Part shown: positions 55,126 to 63,313 of the stretch, in pieces
Layout: every line of letters begins with the position of its first letter
Position numbering within the stretch: the stretch's first letter is position 1
From: Neorhizobium galegae bv. orientalis str. HAMBI 540
Lineage (GTDB): Bacteria > Pseudomonadota > Alphaproteobacteria > Rhizobiales > Rhizobiaceae
NCBI RefSeq assembly: GCF_000731315.1
Contig: NZ_HG938354.1
Location: 1,116,001-1,180,000 of the forward strand
Direction: 5' to 3'
DNA: 64,000 nt
Program-made: the position numbers and the translations under genes
Notes under the pieces: generated by a model
What the model was told of the DNA's origin: nothing
The model's input: the letters and a program-made list of their open reading frames with translations, nothing else
Database searches by the model: none

Positions 55126-57503
55126 GGGCATTCCTTTCCGTGAGCGTCATTCAATCGCGGGTCGGGGACCAGATCCGGCGGGCGGTAGGCTCGCACCTGC
55201 GGCGGCGTGCCGATGAAACGGGAAATCTCGACAAGGCATGAGTTCGGGCTTGGCCCCTGCGTGAGGCGGGAAGTTCCACGATCCGGCGTCAGGACATTCG
55301 GATTGCCGTTCAGTTCCAGCGAACCCGGCGTCGAGGGATCCGCCGGATCGAACCAGGCGCCCGTCGCCAACTGCACGACGCCGGGCATGACGGCATCGGT
55401 GATGGCAACGACCGCTAGGCAGGCACCGCGAGCGTTGGAAATGGTCACCACCTCGCCTTGCGCCAGTCCGCGAGCCGCGGCGTCGTCGGGATGAATGCGC
55501 ACCGGCTGGCGGCCTCCGCTTTTGGTCCGGCGCGACGGTGCCGCATGGTCCCACTGGCTGTGTAGCTTGTCATGCGGCTGGCAGGACAGGAGATGCAGTG
55601 GATAGAGTGCCGCCAGTTTGCCCCCGAGCCATTCGACCGGTTCCACCCAAGCCGGATGACCTGGGCAATCGACATAATCGAAGCCGGCAATGAGTTCCGA
55701 GGAAAGCTCGATCAGACCGGACGGCGTGTGCAGCGGATGGGCAACCGGGTCTGCGCGAAATGCGGCAAGGAAAGGCTTGTCGGCGTTTTGGCTTTCCACC
55801 TCAACCAGTCCCACATTCCGAAACGTCGAAAAATCGGGCAGGGAAATGTCGCCTGACGCGGCGTTCGCCTGCGCGTCGGCATAAAGCTTCTCCAGCCATT
55901 CGGATTCGCTCCATCCACCGGTGAATGCCGCTTCAGTCCCCAGCTTTGCCGCAACGCGACGCAGGATCTCGTGATCCGAGAATACGTCCGCAGGTGGCGC
56001 CGTTGTTCGTGTCGAATATCCGAGAAAACCGTCGCGGCCGCTGGCGACCAGGTCGTCGCGTTCCAGGAATGTCGAGGCCGGCAGCACGATGTCGGCATGC
56101 CGGGCGTGGGCATTCCACCAGTGCTCGTGAACGATGATCGTTTCAGGCTTCTGCCAAGCTTCAACCAGTCGATTGAGATCCTGATGATGGTGAAAGGGAT
56201 TGCCGCCAGCCCAATAAATCAGCCTGATGTCCGGATAGATCCGTTTTTTGCCATCATGGTCGTATTCCGCTCCCGGCGACAGCAGCATGTCGGCAATTCG
56301 GGCGACCGGAATATAGTCGGAAATCGCATTCTGCCCCTGCGGTAGCGACGGCCATTTCACGGCCGACGCCGGCTGGCCAATGCCCGATACGGATGCATAA
56401 CCGAAACCAAATCCTCCGCCGGGCAGACCGATGCGACCCAGCAGCGATGCCACCGCGATTGCCGCCGAATAGGCCTGTTCGCCATGGTCGGCGCGTTGCA
56501 GCGCCCATGCCATCATGATGAAGGTTTTTCGCGAGGCCATGGTCCGGGCAAGGGTGAGGATGTCCTGCGCTTCAAGACCGGTAATGCCGGCCGCCCAGGC
56601 GACATCCTTGATGACGCCGTCCACATTGCCAAACAGATAATCCCGCAATGTCTCGAAGCCAACGGTGTAGCGTCCGATGAACCCCGCGTCGTAATGATCC
56701 TCCTGGATCAGCACATGGGCGATGGCCAGCAGCAGGGCGGCGTCCGTCCCGGGTCTGAGAGCCATCCACTGGGCATCGAGCTCGCCGGCGGCATCGTCCC
56801 GGACGGGTCCGACGTTGATGAAATGGGCGCCTGCCTCCTTGCAATCAAGCAGACCCTGGCGGGTTTCATGCCGCGAAACGCCGCCGGCATTGACCTGAGC
56901 GTTGCGAAGCGGCGTGCCGCCGAACATCACGATCAGATCCGCATGACCGACGATCTGGCTCCATGGGCTATGGCCGGTAATCAGCCCATCGGTGGAACCG
57001 ATGACGTGCGGCAGGATGATTTCGCCGGCGGCATAACTATAGCTCTGGACGGAACGAACGGAACCGCCGTTCACGTTGAAAAAGCGTTTCAGCTGGCTTT
57101 GCGCATGATGAAATCGCCCGGCGCTCGACCAGCCGTAGGAGCCGGAAAAAATCGCGCCGTTACCGTGCTCGTCTCTGACGCGGCGAATTTCGCCGGCGAC
57201 CAGTTCGAGTGCTTCATCCCAGGAAACCTCGACAAATGCCTCGGCTCCCCGCCGCCCGGCACGATGGCCCGGTCCCTTTTCAAGGAAGGATCGCCTGACC
57301 GCTGGTCTGAGGATGCGGCACGGCGCGAGCCTGTCGGCTGGAAGCTCCCCGCCGAATTGAACGGGATCGGGATCGCCCGCCATCGAACGAATGGCGCCAT
57401 CTAAGCCATCATGACTGTAGAACCCCCAATGGGTTCCGACATGGCGACGGTCTGCCGAAGGCTCCGAATGTTGCGTGGTTTTCGGAGCCTTCGTCATCTT
57501 CAT
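55122..57503 (-). CDS. BisC-type molybdopterin guanine dinucleotide oxidoreductase
   Basis: A 793-residue enzyme of the DMSO reductase family without an N-terminal iron-sulfur motif, as in BisC/TorA. GSYGWSSAGRFHHAQSQLKRF contains the likely molybdenum-ligating serine. IVMFGGTPLRNAQVNAGGVSRHE and VHEHWWNAHARHADIVLPASTFLERDD are cofactor-binding motifs. The C-terminal dinucleotide-binding domain (VRIHPDDAAARGLAQGEVVTISNARG) is complete. No signal peptide, so cytoplasmic like BisC. It could reduce an S- or N-oxide. It overlaps tctC and tctB by four bases each. Confidence 0.9.
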   Translation of the reverse strand: MKMTKAPKTTQHSEPSADRRHVGTHWGFYSHDGLDGAIRSMAGDPDPVQFGGELPADRLAPCRILRPAVRRSFLEKGPGHRAGRRGAEAFVEVSWDEALELVAGEIRRVRDEHGNGAIFSGSYGWSSAGRFHHAQSQLKRFFNVNGGSVRSVQSYSYAAGEIILPHVIGSTDGLITGHSPWSQIVGHADLIVMFGGTPLRNAQVNAGGVSRHETRQGLLDCKEAGAHFINVGPVRDDAAGELDAQWMALRPGTDAALLLAIAHVLIQEDHYDAGFIGRYTVGFETLRDYLFGNVDGVIKDVAWAAGITGLEAQDILTLARTMASRKTFIMMAWALQRADHGEQAYSAAIAVASLLGRIGLPGGGFGFGYASVSGIGQPASAVKWPSLPQGQNAISDYIPVARIADMLLSPGAEYDHDGKKRIYPDIRLIYWAGGNPFHHHQDLNRLVEAWQKPETIIVHEHWWNAHARHADIVLPASTFLERDDLVASGRDGFLGYSTRTTAPPADVFSDHEILRRVAAKLGTEAAFTGGWSESEWLEKLYADAQANAASGDISLPDFSTFRNVGLVEVESQNADKPFLAAFRADPVAHPLHTPSGLIELSSELIAGFDYVDCPGHPAWVEPVEWLGGKLAALYPLHLLSCQPHDKLHSQWDHAAPSRRTKSGGRQPVRIHPDDAAARGLAQGEVVTISNARGACLAVVAITDAVMPGVVQLATGAWFDPADPSTPGSLELNGNPNVLTPDRGTSRLTQGPSPNSCLVEISRFIGTPPQVRAYRPPDLVPDPRLNDAHGKECP

Positions 57504-58471
57504 TCTACCTTGATGCCGGCTGTCTTGACTATCTTGCTGTAGCGCTGTGTCTCGTCAACCACGAAGGCCTTCAGATCGGCGCTGTTCTTATACATCGGCT
57601 CGAAGCCGAAGACGGTCAGCTTGTCCTTGAATTCGGTGGAGGTGACAACGTCCTGAATGACCTTGCCGAGATATTCCGCCGCTTTTGGATCAAGATTTTT
57701 CGGCGCCCAGACACCGTACCAGGAGAGCATTTCCAAGGCAGGCATGCCGCTCTCGGCAACGGTCGGGACATCCGGTGCCAGGGGCGAGCGGGTCAGGCTG
57801 GTCACCGCAAGCGGCTTCAGCCGGCCTGCCTTGACATGCGGCAGGGACGACAGGATCGGGTCGGCGATCAGTTGCACCTGGCCGCCAATCATGTCGGTAA
57901 GTGCCGGACCGGCTCCCTTGTAGGTAACCACTTCAGTATCGACGCCAGCTTCGCCCTTCAGGACTTCCACAGCCAAATGACCAGCCGAGCCATAACCCGA
58001 GGTGGCGAAGTTGTAAGAATCCGGAGCCGCCTTCACCTCCGCGAAGAATTCCTTCAGCGTGTTCGCCTTGTCCGACGGATTGGTGGTGATCAGCAGCGGG
58101 CCAGCCGCGATGCCGCTGATATGCGTGAAGTCATTGACGACATCGAAGGGTACGTTCTTGTTGATCAGCGGCGTGACCACATGGATCGACGCATTCAGCA
58201 GCAGGGTGTAGCCATCAGGTGCGGCCTTGACCACATCGGACGAACCGACCACGCCGCCGGCACCGCCAGCACGGTTATCGACCACGAACGTCTTGCCGGT
58301 CTTGACGGAAAGCGTGGCGGCAAGAACCCGTGCAACACCATCGACCGCACCGCCCGGCGGATAGGGCACGACAATGGACACCGGCCGACTGGGATAGTCG
58401 TCCGCCTTGGCGAGGCCGGCCGCCGGCAGCGTCATCGACAGAGAAAGCAATGCTGTTCCGAAGCGGTTCAT
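57500..58471 (-). CDS. Tripartite tricarboxylate transporter TctC (Bug family) receptor
   Basis: A 323-residue periplasmic binding protein. ATG 58471 (MNRFGTALLSLSMTLPAAGLAKA) gives a clean signal peptide, with AAGGAAA upstream. YPSRPVSIVVPYPPGGAVDGVARVLA and VDNRAGGAGGVVGSSDVVKAAPDGYTLLL are the Bug-family signatures. It captures a carboxylate for TctAB. Confidence 0.93.
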   Translation of the reverse strand: MNRFGTALLSLSMTLPAAGLAKADDYPSRPVSIVVPYPPGGAVDGVARVLAATLSVKTGKTFVVDNRAGGAGGVVGSSDVVKAAPDGYTLLLNASIHVVTPLINKNVPFDVVNDFTHISGIAAGPLLITTNPSDKANTLKEFFAEVKAAPDSYNFATSGYGSAGHLAVEVLKGEAGVDTEVVTYKGAGPALTDMIGGQVQLIADPILSSLPHVKAGRLKPLAVTSLTRSPLAPDVPTVAESGMPALEMLSWYGVWAPKNLDPKAAEYLGKVIQDVVTSTEFKDKLTVFGFEPMYKNSADLKAFVVDETQRYSKIVKTAGIKVE

Positions 58472-58585
58472 AGATGGATTTCCTTCTGGCTCCAAGAGGG
58501 ATGTATGCAGTCGAAAGTCATTGTATGCATCGGCGGATCCCTCGCGGCGGTGAGCGGCGGGAGGTAATCCGCTTGGTTCCGGCCG

Positions 58586-59365
58586 TCAGAATGTTCCAGG
58601 ATATTGCCCGCCATCGATCAGCAGGTTCTGAGCAGTGACGAAGCCGGCATTGGCCGAGCAGAGGAAGGTAATGTAGGCGCCAATTTCTTCGGGGCGTCCG
58701 TAGCGGCCGGCCGGGTTCTGTGCCGCACGTGCGGCCCAGATTTCGTCGAAAGAGCGGCCGCTTTCCTGAGCAAGCACCTCGACATGCTGGCGCTGGCCGT
58801 CTGAAGCGACAATGCCCGGAAGCACATTGTTAATCGTCACATTATGGGCGATCGTCTGCCGAGCTAGGCCCGCGACGAAACCGACCAGGCCTGAGCGCGC
58901 CGCATTCGACATACCAAGCTCGGCCTGGGCGATCTTGACGCTGCGCGACACGATGTTGACGATACGGCCGAACTCGCGGGCCATCATTCCGTCGACGGTC
59001 AGGCGCATCATGTCGATCGGCGTGAGCATCATCCGATCGATGCCCCGCAACCAGTCCTCACGAGACCAGTTGCGGAAATCCCCGGGCAGCTCGCCATCGG
59101 CGTTGTTGACCAGGATATCCGGTTTTGGGCAGACGGACAGAACGGCTTCACGACCGGCAAGCGTGGTAATATCGCCAACGACGGCGGTGACGCGGGCGCC
59201 GGTAACGGCGCGGATTTCTGCGGCTGCCGCCTGCAATGTTTCGGGTGTGCGGGCGATGATGGTCAGATCCACATTCTCCCGCGCGAGAGCCATTGCGGCG
59301 GCCTTACCCATGCCCCGGCTTGCGCCGGTAACGACAGCATTTCGACCGGAAATCCCGAGATCCAT
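58586..59365 (-). CDS. Short-chain dehydrogenase/reductase
   Basis: A 259-residue SDR from ATG 59365 (MDLGISGRNAVVTGASRGMGKAAA). TGASRGMG is the NAD(P)-binding motif and DILVNNADGE the NNAG-type motif. The usual YxxxK active site is altered: the segment SVKIAQAELGMSNAARSGL has no tyrosine where expected, so the catalytic mechanism or activity is in doubt. It begins ten bases after the DapA-family gene. Role in the operon unknown. Confidence 0.85.
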   Translation of the reverse strand: MDLGISGRNAVVTGASRGMGKAAAMALARENVDLTIIARTPETLQAAAAEIRAVTGARVTAVVGDITTLAGREAVLSVCPKPDILVNNADGELPGDFRNWSREDWLRGIDRMMLTPIDMMRLTVDGMMAREFGRIVNIVSRSVKIAQAELGMSNAARSGLVGFVAGLARQTIAHNVTINNVLPGIVASDGQRQHVEVLAQESGRSFDEIWAARAAQNPAGRYGRPEEIGAYITFLCSANAGFVTAQNLLIDGGQYPGTF

Positions 59366-59375
59366 CGGCCGAGCG

Positions 59376-60323
59376 TCAAGCGGCCAAGGCGGAAGCGGGC
59401 TGCAGCTTCCAGCCATATTTTTTGTCGAGGCCGAGGTCCTGGACGATGCGAATGCCCTTTGCGAGCGCTTCGCCTTCCAGGCCGGTCAATGGCCGCCGCA
59501 GTTCGCCAGCCGGCAGCCCGACAGCCTTCATTAGCGATTTCACGGCCACCGGATTGATGGCCGAGTAATTGTAGTGCAGCAGCGGCAGAAGCTTCAAATA
59601 ATTGTCGCGGAACCCTTCGGCTTCGACATAACTCGTCCACGGACGCGACATCACCGCCACTTCGGCCGGGGCAATATTACCGCCCATGTTGGCGGTGCCA
59701 TGACCACCAAGGCTCATTGTTGGAACGACGAGGCCGAGATTGGGGCTGTCGCAGCACATGACCGAAATATCCGGGCGCGCAGCGAGAACCTGGGCAACCT
59801 GGCCGACACGCGCAGTGGATTCCTTGTGAATGACGTAGTTCGGATGCTTGAAAATGCGCAGCAGGTGATCCCAGTGCAGGTCGCTCTTGACGCGCGGCGG
59901 GTTGTTGTAGAGCCCGAGGGGTAGGTCGGTTGCGTCGGCTACCTCCAGGAAATAACCTTCGATGTCGGCTTCCGGGGCGCAGATATAGGCTGGAGCAGCG
60001 AGAATGGCACCGTCCGCGCCGTTATCCTTGGCGAACTTCACATTTTCGATGGTAACGTCTGTGTTGTTGCCGGTGCAGCCAAAGAAGATCGGCATCTTGG
60101 CCGATTTCATTTTCGACGTCTCGACGATGATTTTCTTCTTCTCCTCGGCCGACAGCATGGATACCTCGCCGGTCGAGCCCATGATCAAGACGGCTGAGGT
60201 GCCGTTCGCCTCATGGAAGGAAAGCAATTCGCGGAACGCCCCCATATCGACGGCGCCTGACTTGTCAAATGGGGTGATCAAGGCAACGAAGGATCCGGTG
60301 ATTTTCGGGGCAGCAGCGGTCAT
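59376..60323 (-). CDS. DapA-family (dihydrodipicolinate synthase/N-acetylneuraminate lyase) aldolase
   Basis: A 315-residue TIM-barrel enzyme. GSTGEVSMLSAEEKKKII is the pyruvate-carboxylate motif, LYNNPPRV the catalytic tyrosine, and VIHKESTARVGQV holds the Schiff-base lysine. It may act as an aldolase or a dehydratase/deaminase on a keto acid. Pairing with a DadA-like oxidase at the other end of the operon is reminiscent of amino-acid catabolic modules, but specificity cannot be stated. It is the first gene of the operon and has a palindrome just upstream. Confidence 0.9.
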   Translation of the reverse strand: MTAAAPKITGSFVALITPFDKSGAVDMGAFRELLSFHEANGTSAVLIMGSTGEVSMLSAEEKKKIIVETSKMKSAKMPIFFGCTGNNTDVTIENVKFAKDNGADGAILAAPAYICAPEADIEGYFLEVADATDLPLGLYNNPPRVKSDLHWDHLLRIFKHPNYVIHKESTARVGQVAQVLAARPDISVMCCDSPNLGLVVPTMSLGGHGTANMGGNIAPAEVAVMSRPWTSYVEAEGFRDNYLKLLPLLHYNYSAINPVAVKSLMKAVGLPAGELRRPLTGLEGEALAKGIRIVQDLGLDKKYGWKLQPASALAA

Positions 60324-60620
60324 TGCAGGACTCCGTGAATGTTAAACAATGTTTGAAACATAATTTGAGACGAGATGGAGTCAATGATTTTAATCGGTCA
60401 AACCGCCCAAGAATCAAGCAGCAGCCGGTGACTTTGGAAAAACTAGCATGCGATTGAAGGGATAACTGGAAAGACAGTCTAATCTTGAAATATATGCCCC
60501 GACGTTTTTCTCAGAAGGCAGTAAAAAAGATTATTATCCAGCGTAGATTCGATTTTGAATAGAAACTGAAGTATATCGCATCGTGAGCAAATTTCAGCTG
60601 TAAGTCGAGATCCAGGATCA
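60324..60620. other. Intergenic region with operon promoter
   Basis: About 300 AT-rich bases between the TetR gene and the DapA-family gene, both on the minus strand. It contains the dyad at 60349-60361. No gene is supported. Confidence 0.6.
60349..60361. promoter_or_regulatory. ATGTTT-G-AAACAT palindrome, candidate TetR operator
   Basis: A perfect 13-base palindrome lies 26 bases upstream of the DapA-family start, in a run of TTTGAAAC-like sequence. The nearby TetR-family gene makes it the likely operator. No experiment or second site is available to confirm. Confidence 0.5.
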
Positions 60621-61304
60621 TCACCCAATGGCAGGCGCCTGAAATCCAGTGCAGATAAACCGCGAGAGCTGACGGATGATCTCTTCATCGTCATCGGTAT
60701 CGCAAAGGCCGCCGGACAATTGCTTGAGACGGTACGATGCCGGGTCTGAATCGATCAGAACCTGCATGATCGCGCCAATCGAAAAATTGTAACGCCAGAA
60801 AATATCGCGGCGCTGCATATCCGGTAGTGCTCGGCTGAAGGCATCGATAAAACGGAACACGGCTGGATCGACGCGGCGTATGAAAAAACGGTTGGTCGAT
60901 TCACGCGGCCGCGAACGGACCTGCAGGATCAGCCGCGTCAGGGGGCGGGCACCTGAGGCGTCGCGGCTAAATTGTACCATCGGTCGGACAAGAGCCCCGA
61001 CGACTTCCTCCAAAACCGGGAATCCCGGTCGAGTTGAGGCCTCGCATTTTTCCAAAGCCTCGATCCGGGCATGGGTATAGGGCTCCATCATCAGGTTAAG
61101 CACCTCGCTGATGAGATCTTCCTTGGAGCCGAAATAATAATTGACGGCAGCAACATTCACATCAGCCCGCCTCGTGATGTCGCGAACGGTCGCAAGATCA
61201 AATCCCTGTTCGATAAATACTTCACGCGCGGCCGCGACAATACGCTCTCGCGGCTCATCTGCACGATTGACGTTGGACGTTCCGTTATATGCCTTTTTCA
61301 CCAT
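60621..61304 (-). CDS. TetR-family regulator
   Basis: A 227-residue regulator from ATG 61304 (MVKKAYNG). The HTH is at about 18-65 (RERIVAAAREVFIEQGFDLATVRDITRRADVNVAAVNYYFGSKEDLI), with the YYFGSKE motif. The C-terminal half is of the CerR/YbiH-like kind (FIRRVDPAVFRFIDAF). It is located upstream of and in the same direction as the seven-gene operon, which it likely represses. Confidence 0.9.
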   Translation of the reverse strand: MVKKAYNGTSNVNRADEPRERIVAAAREVFIEQGFDLATVRDITRRADVNVAAVNYYFGSKEDLISEVLNLMMEPYTHARIEALEKCEASTRPGFPVLEEVVGALVRPMVQFSRDASGARPLTRLILQVRSRPRESTNRFFIRRVDPAVFRFIDAFSRALPDMQRRDIFWRYNFSIGAIMQVLIDSDPASYRLKQLSGGLCDTDDDEEIIRQLSRFICTGFQAPAIG

Positions 61305-61517
61305 GCATCCCAAATTCTTTGCTTCGCGGGTATCGTCGTCGTTTTGTAGCGGACCAACGGGGGCCATCAAGTGCAATTTTTGGGAGCATGCGGATTTGTG
61401 GGGCCGTCATCAAGCTTGGCGCGGTTCGCTTGCGCATAATTGTCGTCGACCGTGCCGATGTCATTGAGACCCGAGACTAATCTTGGGGCTTTTTCCCGGC
61501 CAACGCTTCCATCTACG

Positions 61518-61970
61518 TTAAGGCCCAAACAGCGTCATCATTGCTTGATTCTTCTTGGTTATCGCCATGTCTGCCGACGATCGTCCGGCGGCATTCTTGC
61601 GGTGAGGGCCCGCACCCTTTGTGACAAGCAGGTCAATCAATGGCAGGCTCGGGCGCGGGTGCATCACCGCCGTCCAGAGCGCGTCATTCCCATACTTGTC
61701 GAGACAACGCAGATCAGCGCCCTTGTTGACGATGTCCGTCGCAAGATCATACATGCCCCGCGAGACCGCATACTGAAGCGCCGTCTGGCCGTTGCCGTCC
61801 TGATGATCGAGAGGTACGTCAGCCTGCAAGATCGCTTCAGCATGTTCTGGTCTGTAAGCAATCGCTTCCTGAAGGTAGCTGCGACTGTCCTCACTTATCT
61901 CGCTAAAGTCCGGAATCATATGAGGGTCGAAATTCGGATCTGTTCGTAACTCTGCGAAGAAATTCGCCAT
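61518..61970 (-). CDS. Ankyrin-repeat protein
   Basis: A 150-residue protein with about three ankyrin repeats (DHQDGNGQTALQYAVSRGMYDLATDIVNKGADL, then DKYGNDALWTAVMHPRPSLPLIDLLVTKGAG, then RKNAAGRSSADMAI). It ends a row of small proteins downstream of a toxin and Tdi-type immunity gene, with two bases between it and the SMI1/KNR4 gene. Ankyrin proteins occur among immunity proteins of polymorphic toxin loci; that role is inferred. Confidence 0.85.
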   Translation of the reverse strand: MANFFAELRTDPNFDPHMIPDFSEISEDSRSYLQEAIAYRPEHAEAILQADVPLDHQDGNGQTALQYAVSRGMYDLATDIVNKGADLRCLDKYGNDALWTAVMHPRPSLPLIDLLVTKGAGPHRKNAAGRSSADMAITKKNQAMMTLFGP

Positions 61971-61972
61971 TT

Positions 61973-62440
61973 TCAGGATTGGCCGTCCTCCGCCTTATAA
62001 TCTGCTATCGTTTGCGACGCGGCGTCATCCAAAAACGCCTCAAAAGACTTGAAGGTTGGCAACTCGTCATCAACCTCTCCTGTATAGTTCCAGCCGACAA
62101 CCCCACCAGTCGCACATTTTAGCAAAAAAACAGGACCATATCCGGTCGACGCAACGACAACGTGCCCCGGGGGAATCGTGCCGTCGTCCAGATCAGATTT
62201 TGTCATGAAATAAGCATTAGGCGGTCCCTCGCCGGTGATATTGCCTTTGATGAGACCGTAAATTTCAAGCCCATAGAAACCAAAAGTCCCATATTTGGAC
62301 AAGAAATACTCATAAGTTGGAGGAAGCTTGCCAACCAGCGTTTCAAGTTGCTCAATTTCTTCCGGCGAGACGCCGCCAGTCACGCGAACCCTGGGGAAAT
62401 TGTTTTTCGCTTCGGCGACAATTTTGTCTACATCGTCCAT
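61973..62440 (-). CDS. SMI1/KNR4-family protein, probable immunity protein
   Basis: A 155-residue SUKH-superfamily protein: EEIEQLETLVGKLPPTYEYFLSKYGTFGFYGLEIYGL is the SMI1/KNR4 core, and VVASTGYGPVFLLKCATGGVVGW follows. Such proteins are common immunity factors in contact-dependent and T6SS toxin loci. It lies downstream of a Tdi1-like gene, so it may protect against a related toxin from a rival strain. Confidence 0.87.
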   Translation of the reverse strand: MDDVDKIVAEAKNNFPRVRVTGGVSPEEIEQLETLVGKLPPTYEYFLSKYGTFGFYGLEIYGLIKGNITGEGPPNAYFMTKSDLDDGTIPPGHVVVASTGYGPVFLLKCATGGVVGWNYTGEVDDELPTFKSFEAFLDDAASQTIADYKAEDGQS

Positions 62441-62592
62441 ACGGATTGGAAATCACCTGCTCTGCTTCGCCAGTATTGCCGAGACCAAGTCCTGAAAGCT
62501 CCGCGATCTATAGGGGGCGGAGCGGGGCGATCTTCATCAGCCTGAATTCGGATAAGTCGAGCAAGGATGCGCGACTTATCCGAACGCATATC

Positions 62593-63300
62593 TCAACCGA
62601 TTGGACGCACCGCCGTATATTGTCCTCGCTCCAGTCTCATCAAATGGAATGTGCCCAACTGGGCCAGAATGGCAAAATGCTCGAGTGCTGCCACCCGCCT
62701 GATGTTTTCGACCCGCCTCACGGGGCTATCCAGACCCACTGTCGCAATCGCGGGGAAGTAGCCGTAGCATTCGTTCCGCTCGAGATCCCCATGCATGGCA
62801 CGGCAGCGCGCAAACATGGGCTGGTCCTGAGCGTCGAATTCCTCATAGTCCCGTTGATCCGACACCAATAGCGAGCGCGCCAGCACATTCGGGTCGGTGC
62901 TTCGCTCGCGCTTTATTGTTCCCGGCGGCAGAATGAATTGCGTTGGCGCGAGCTTTCGGGAGGTCATCCGCAGATCAACGAGGTCGATTTCGAATTGATC
63001 GTGCCGTTGCGACCAGCAGATCAACCGGCCAAAAGCGGAATAGCCGACGACGAAGCAGTCTCTGTGGCTAAAATCGGGATCGCCTGCAAACACGAGTGCA
63101 AGAATGGGAGAAAATTCCGCCGGGTCGCAATACTGGACCTTTCGATCGAAATAATCGCCGAAGCCGTATTGAAGAAGGAACGCCATGAAGCTCGCCGGCA
63201 ACTGCTTCGAGAGACGATTTTCCTGCTCGGGGGTCATCGGAATACAGCGCTGCGGCGGGCCGATTTCAGCAATCGTATCTTCAAAAAAGGAGTCTAACAT
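62593..63300 (-). CDS. Tdi1-like T6SS immunity protein (GAD-like/DUF1851)
   Basis: A 235-residue protein from ATG 63300 (MLDSFFEDTIAEIG). A GTG at 63330 overlapping the toxin 3' end is an alternative. LPASFMAFLLQYGFGDYFDRKVQYCDPAEFSPIL is the GAD-like domain and DCFVVGYSAFGRLICWSQRHDQFEIDLVDLRMTS its end; the C-terminal part resembles DUF1851. This is the architecture of Tdi1, the immunity partner of the Tde1 DNase in Agrobacterium. It directly follows the toxin gene, as in that pair. Confidence 0.87.
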   Translation of the reverse strand: MLDSFFEDTIAEIGPPQRCIPMTPEQENRLSKQLPASFMAFLLQYGFGDYFDRKVQYCDPAEFSPILALVFAGDPDFSHRDCFVVGYSAFGRLICWSQRHDQFEIDLVDLRMTSRKLAPTQFILPPGTIKRERSTDPNVLARSLLVSDQRDYEEFDAQDQPMFARCRAMHGDLERNECYGYFPAIATVGLDSPVRRVENIRRVAALEHFAILAQLGTFHLMRLERGQYTAVRPIG

Positions 63301-63313
63301 TGGTAGCTGCCCT

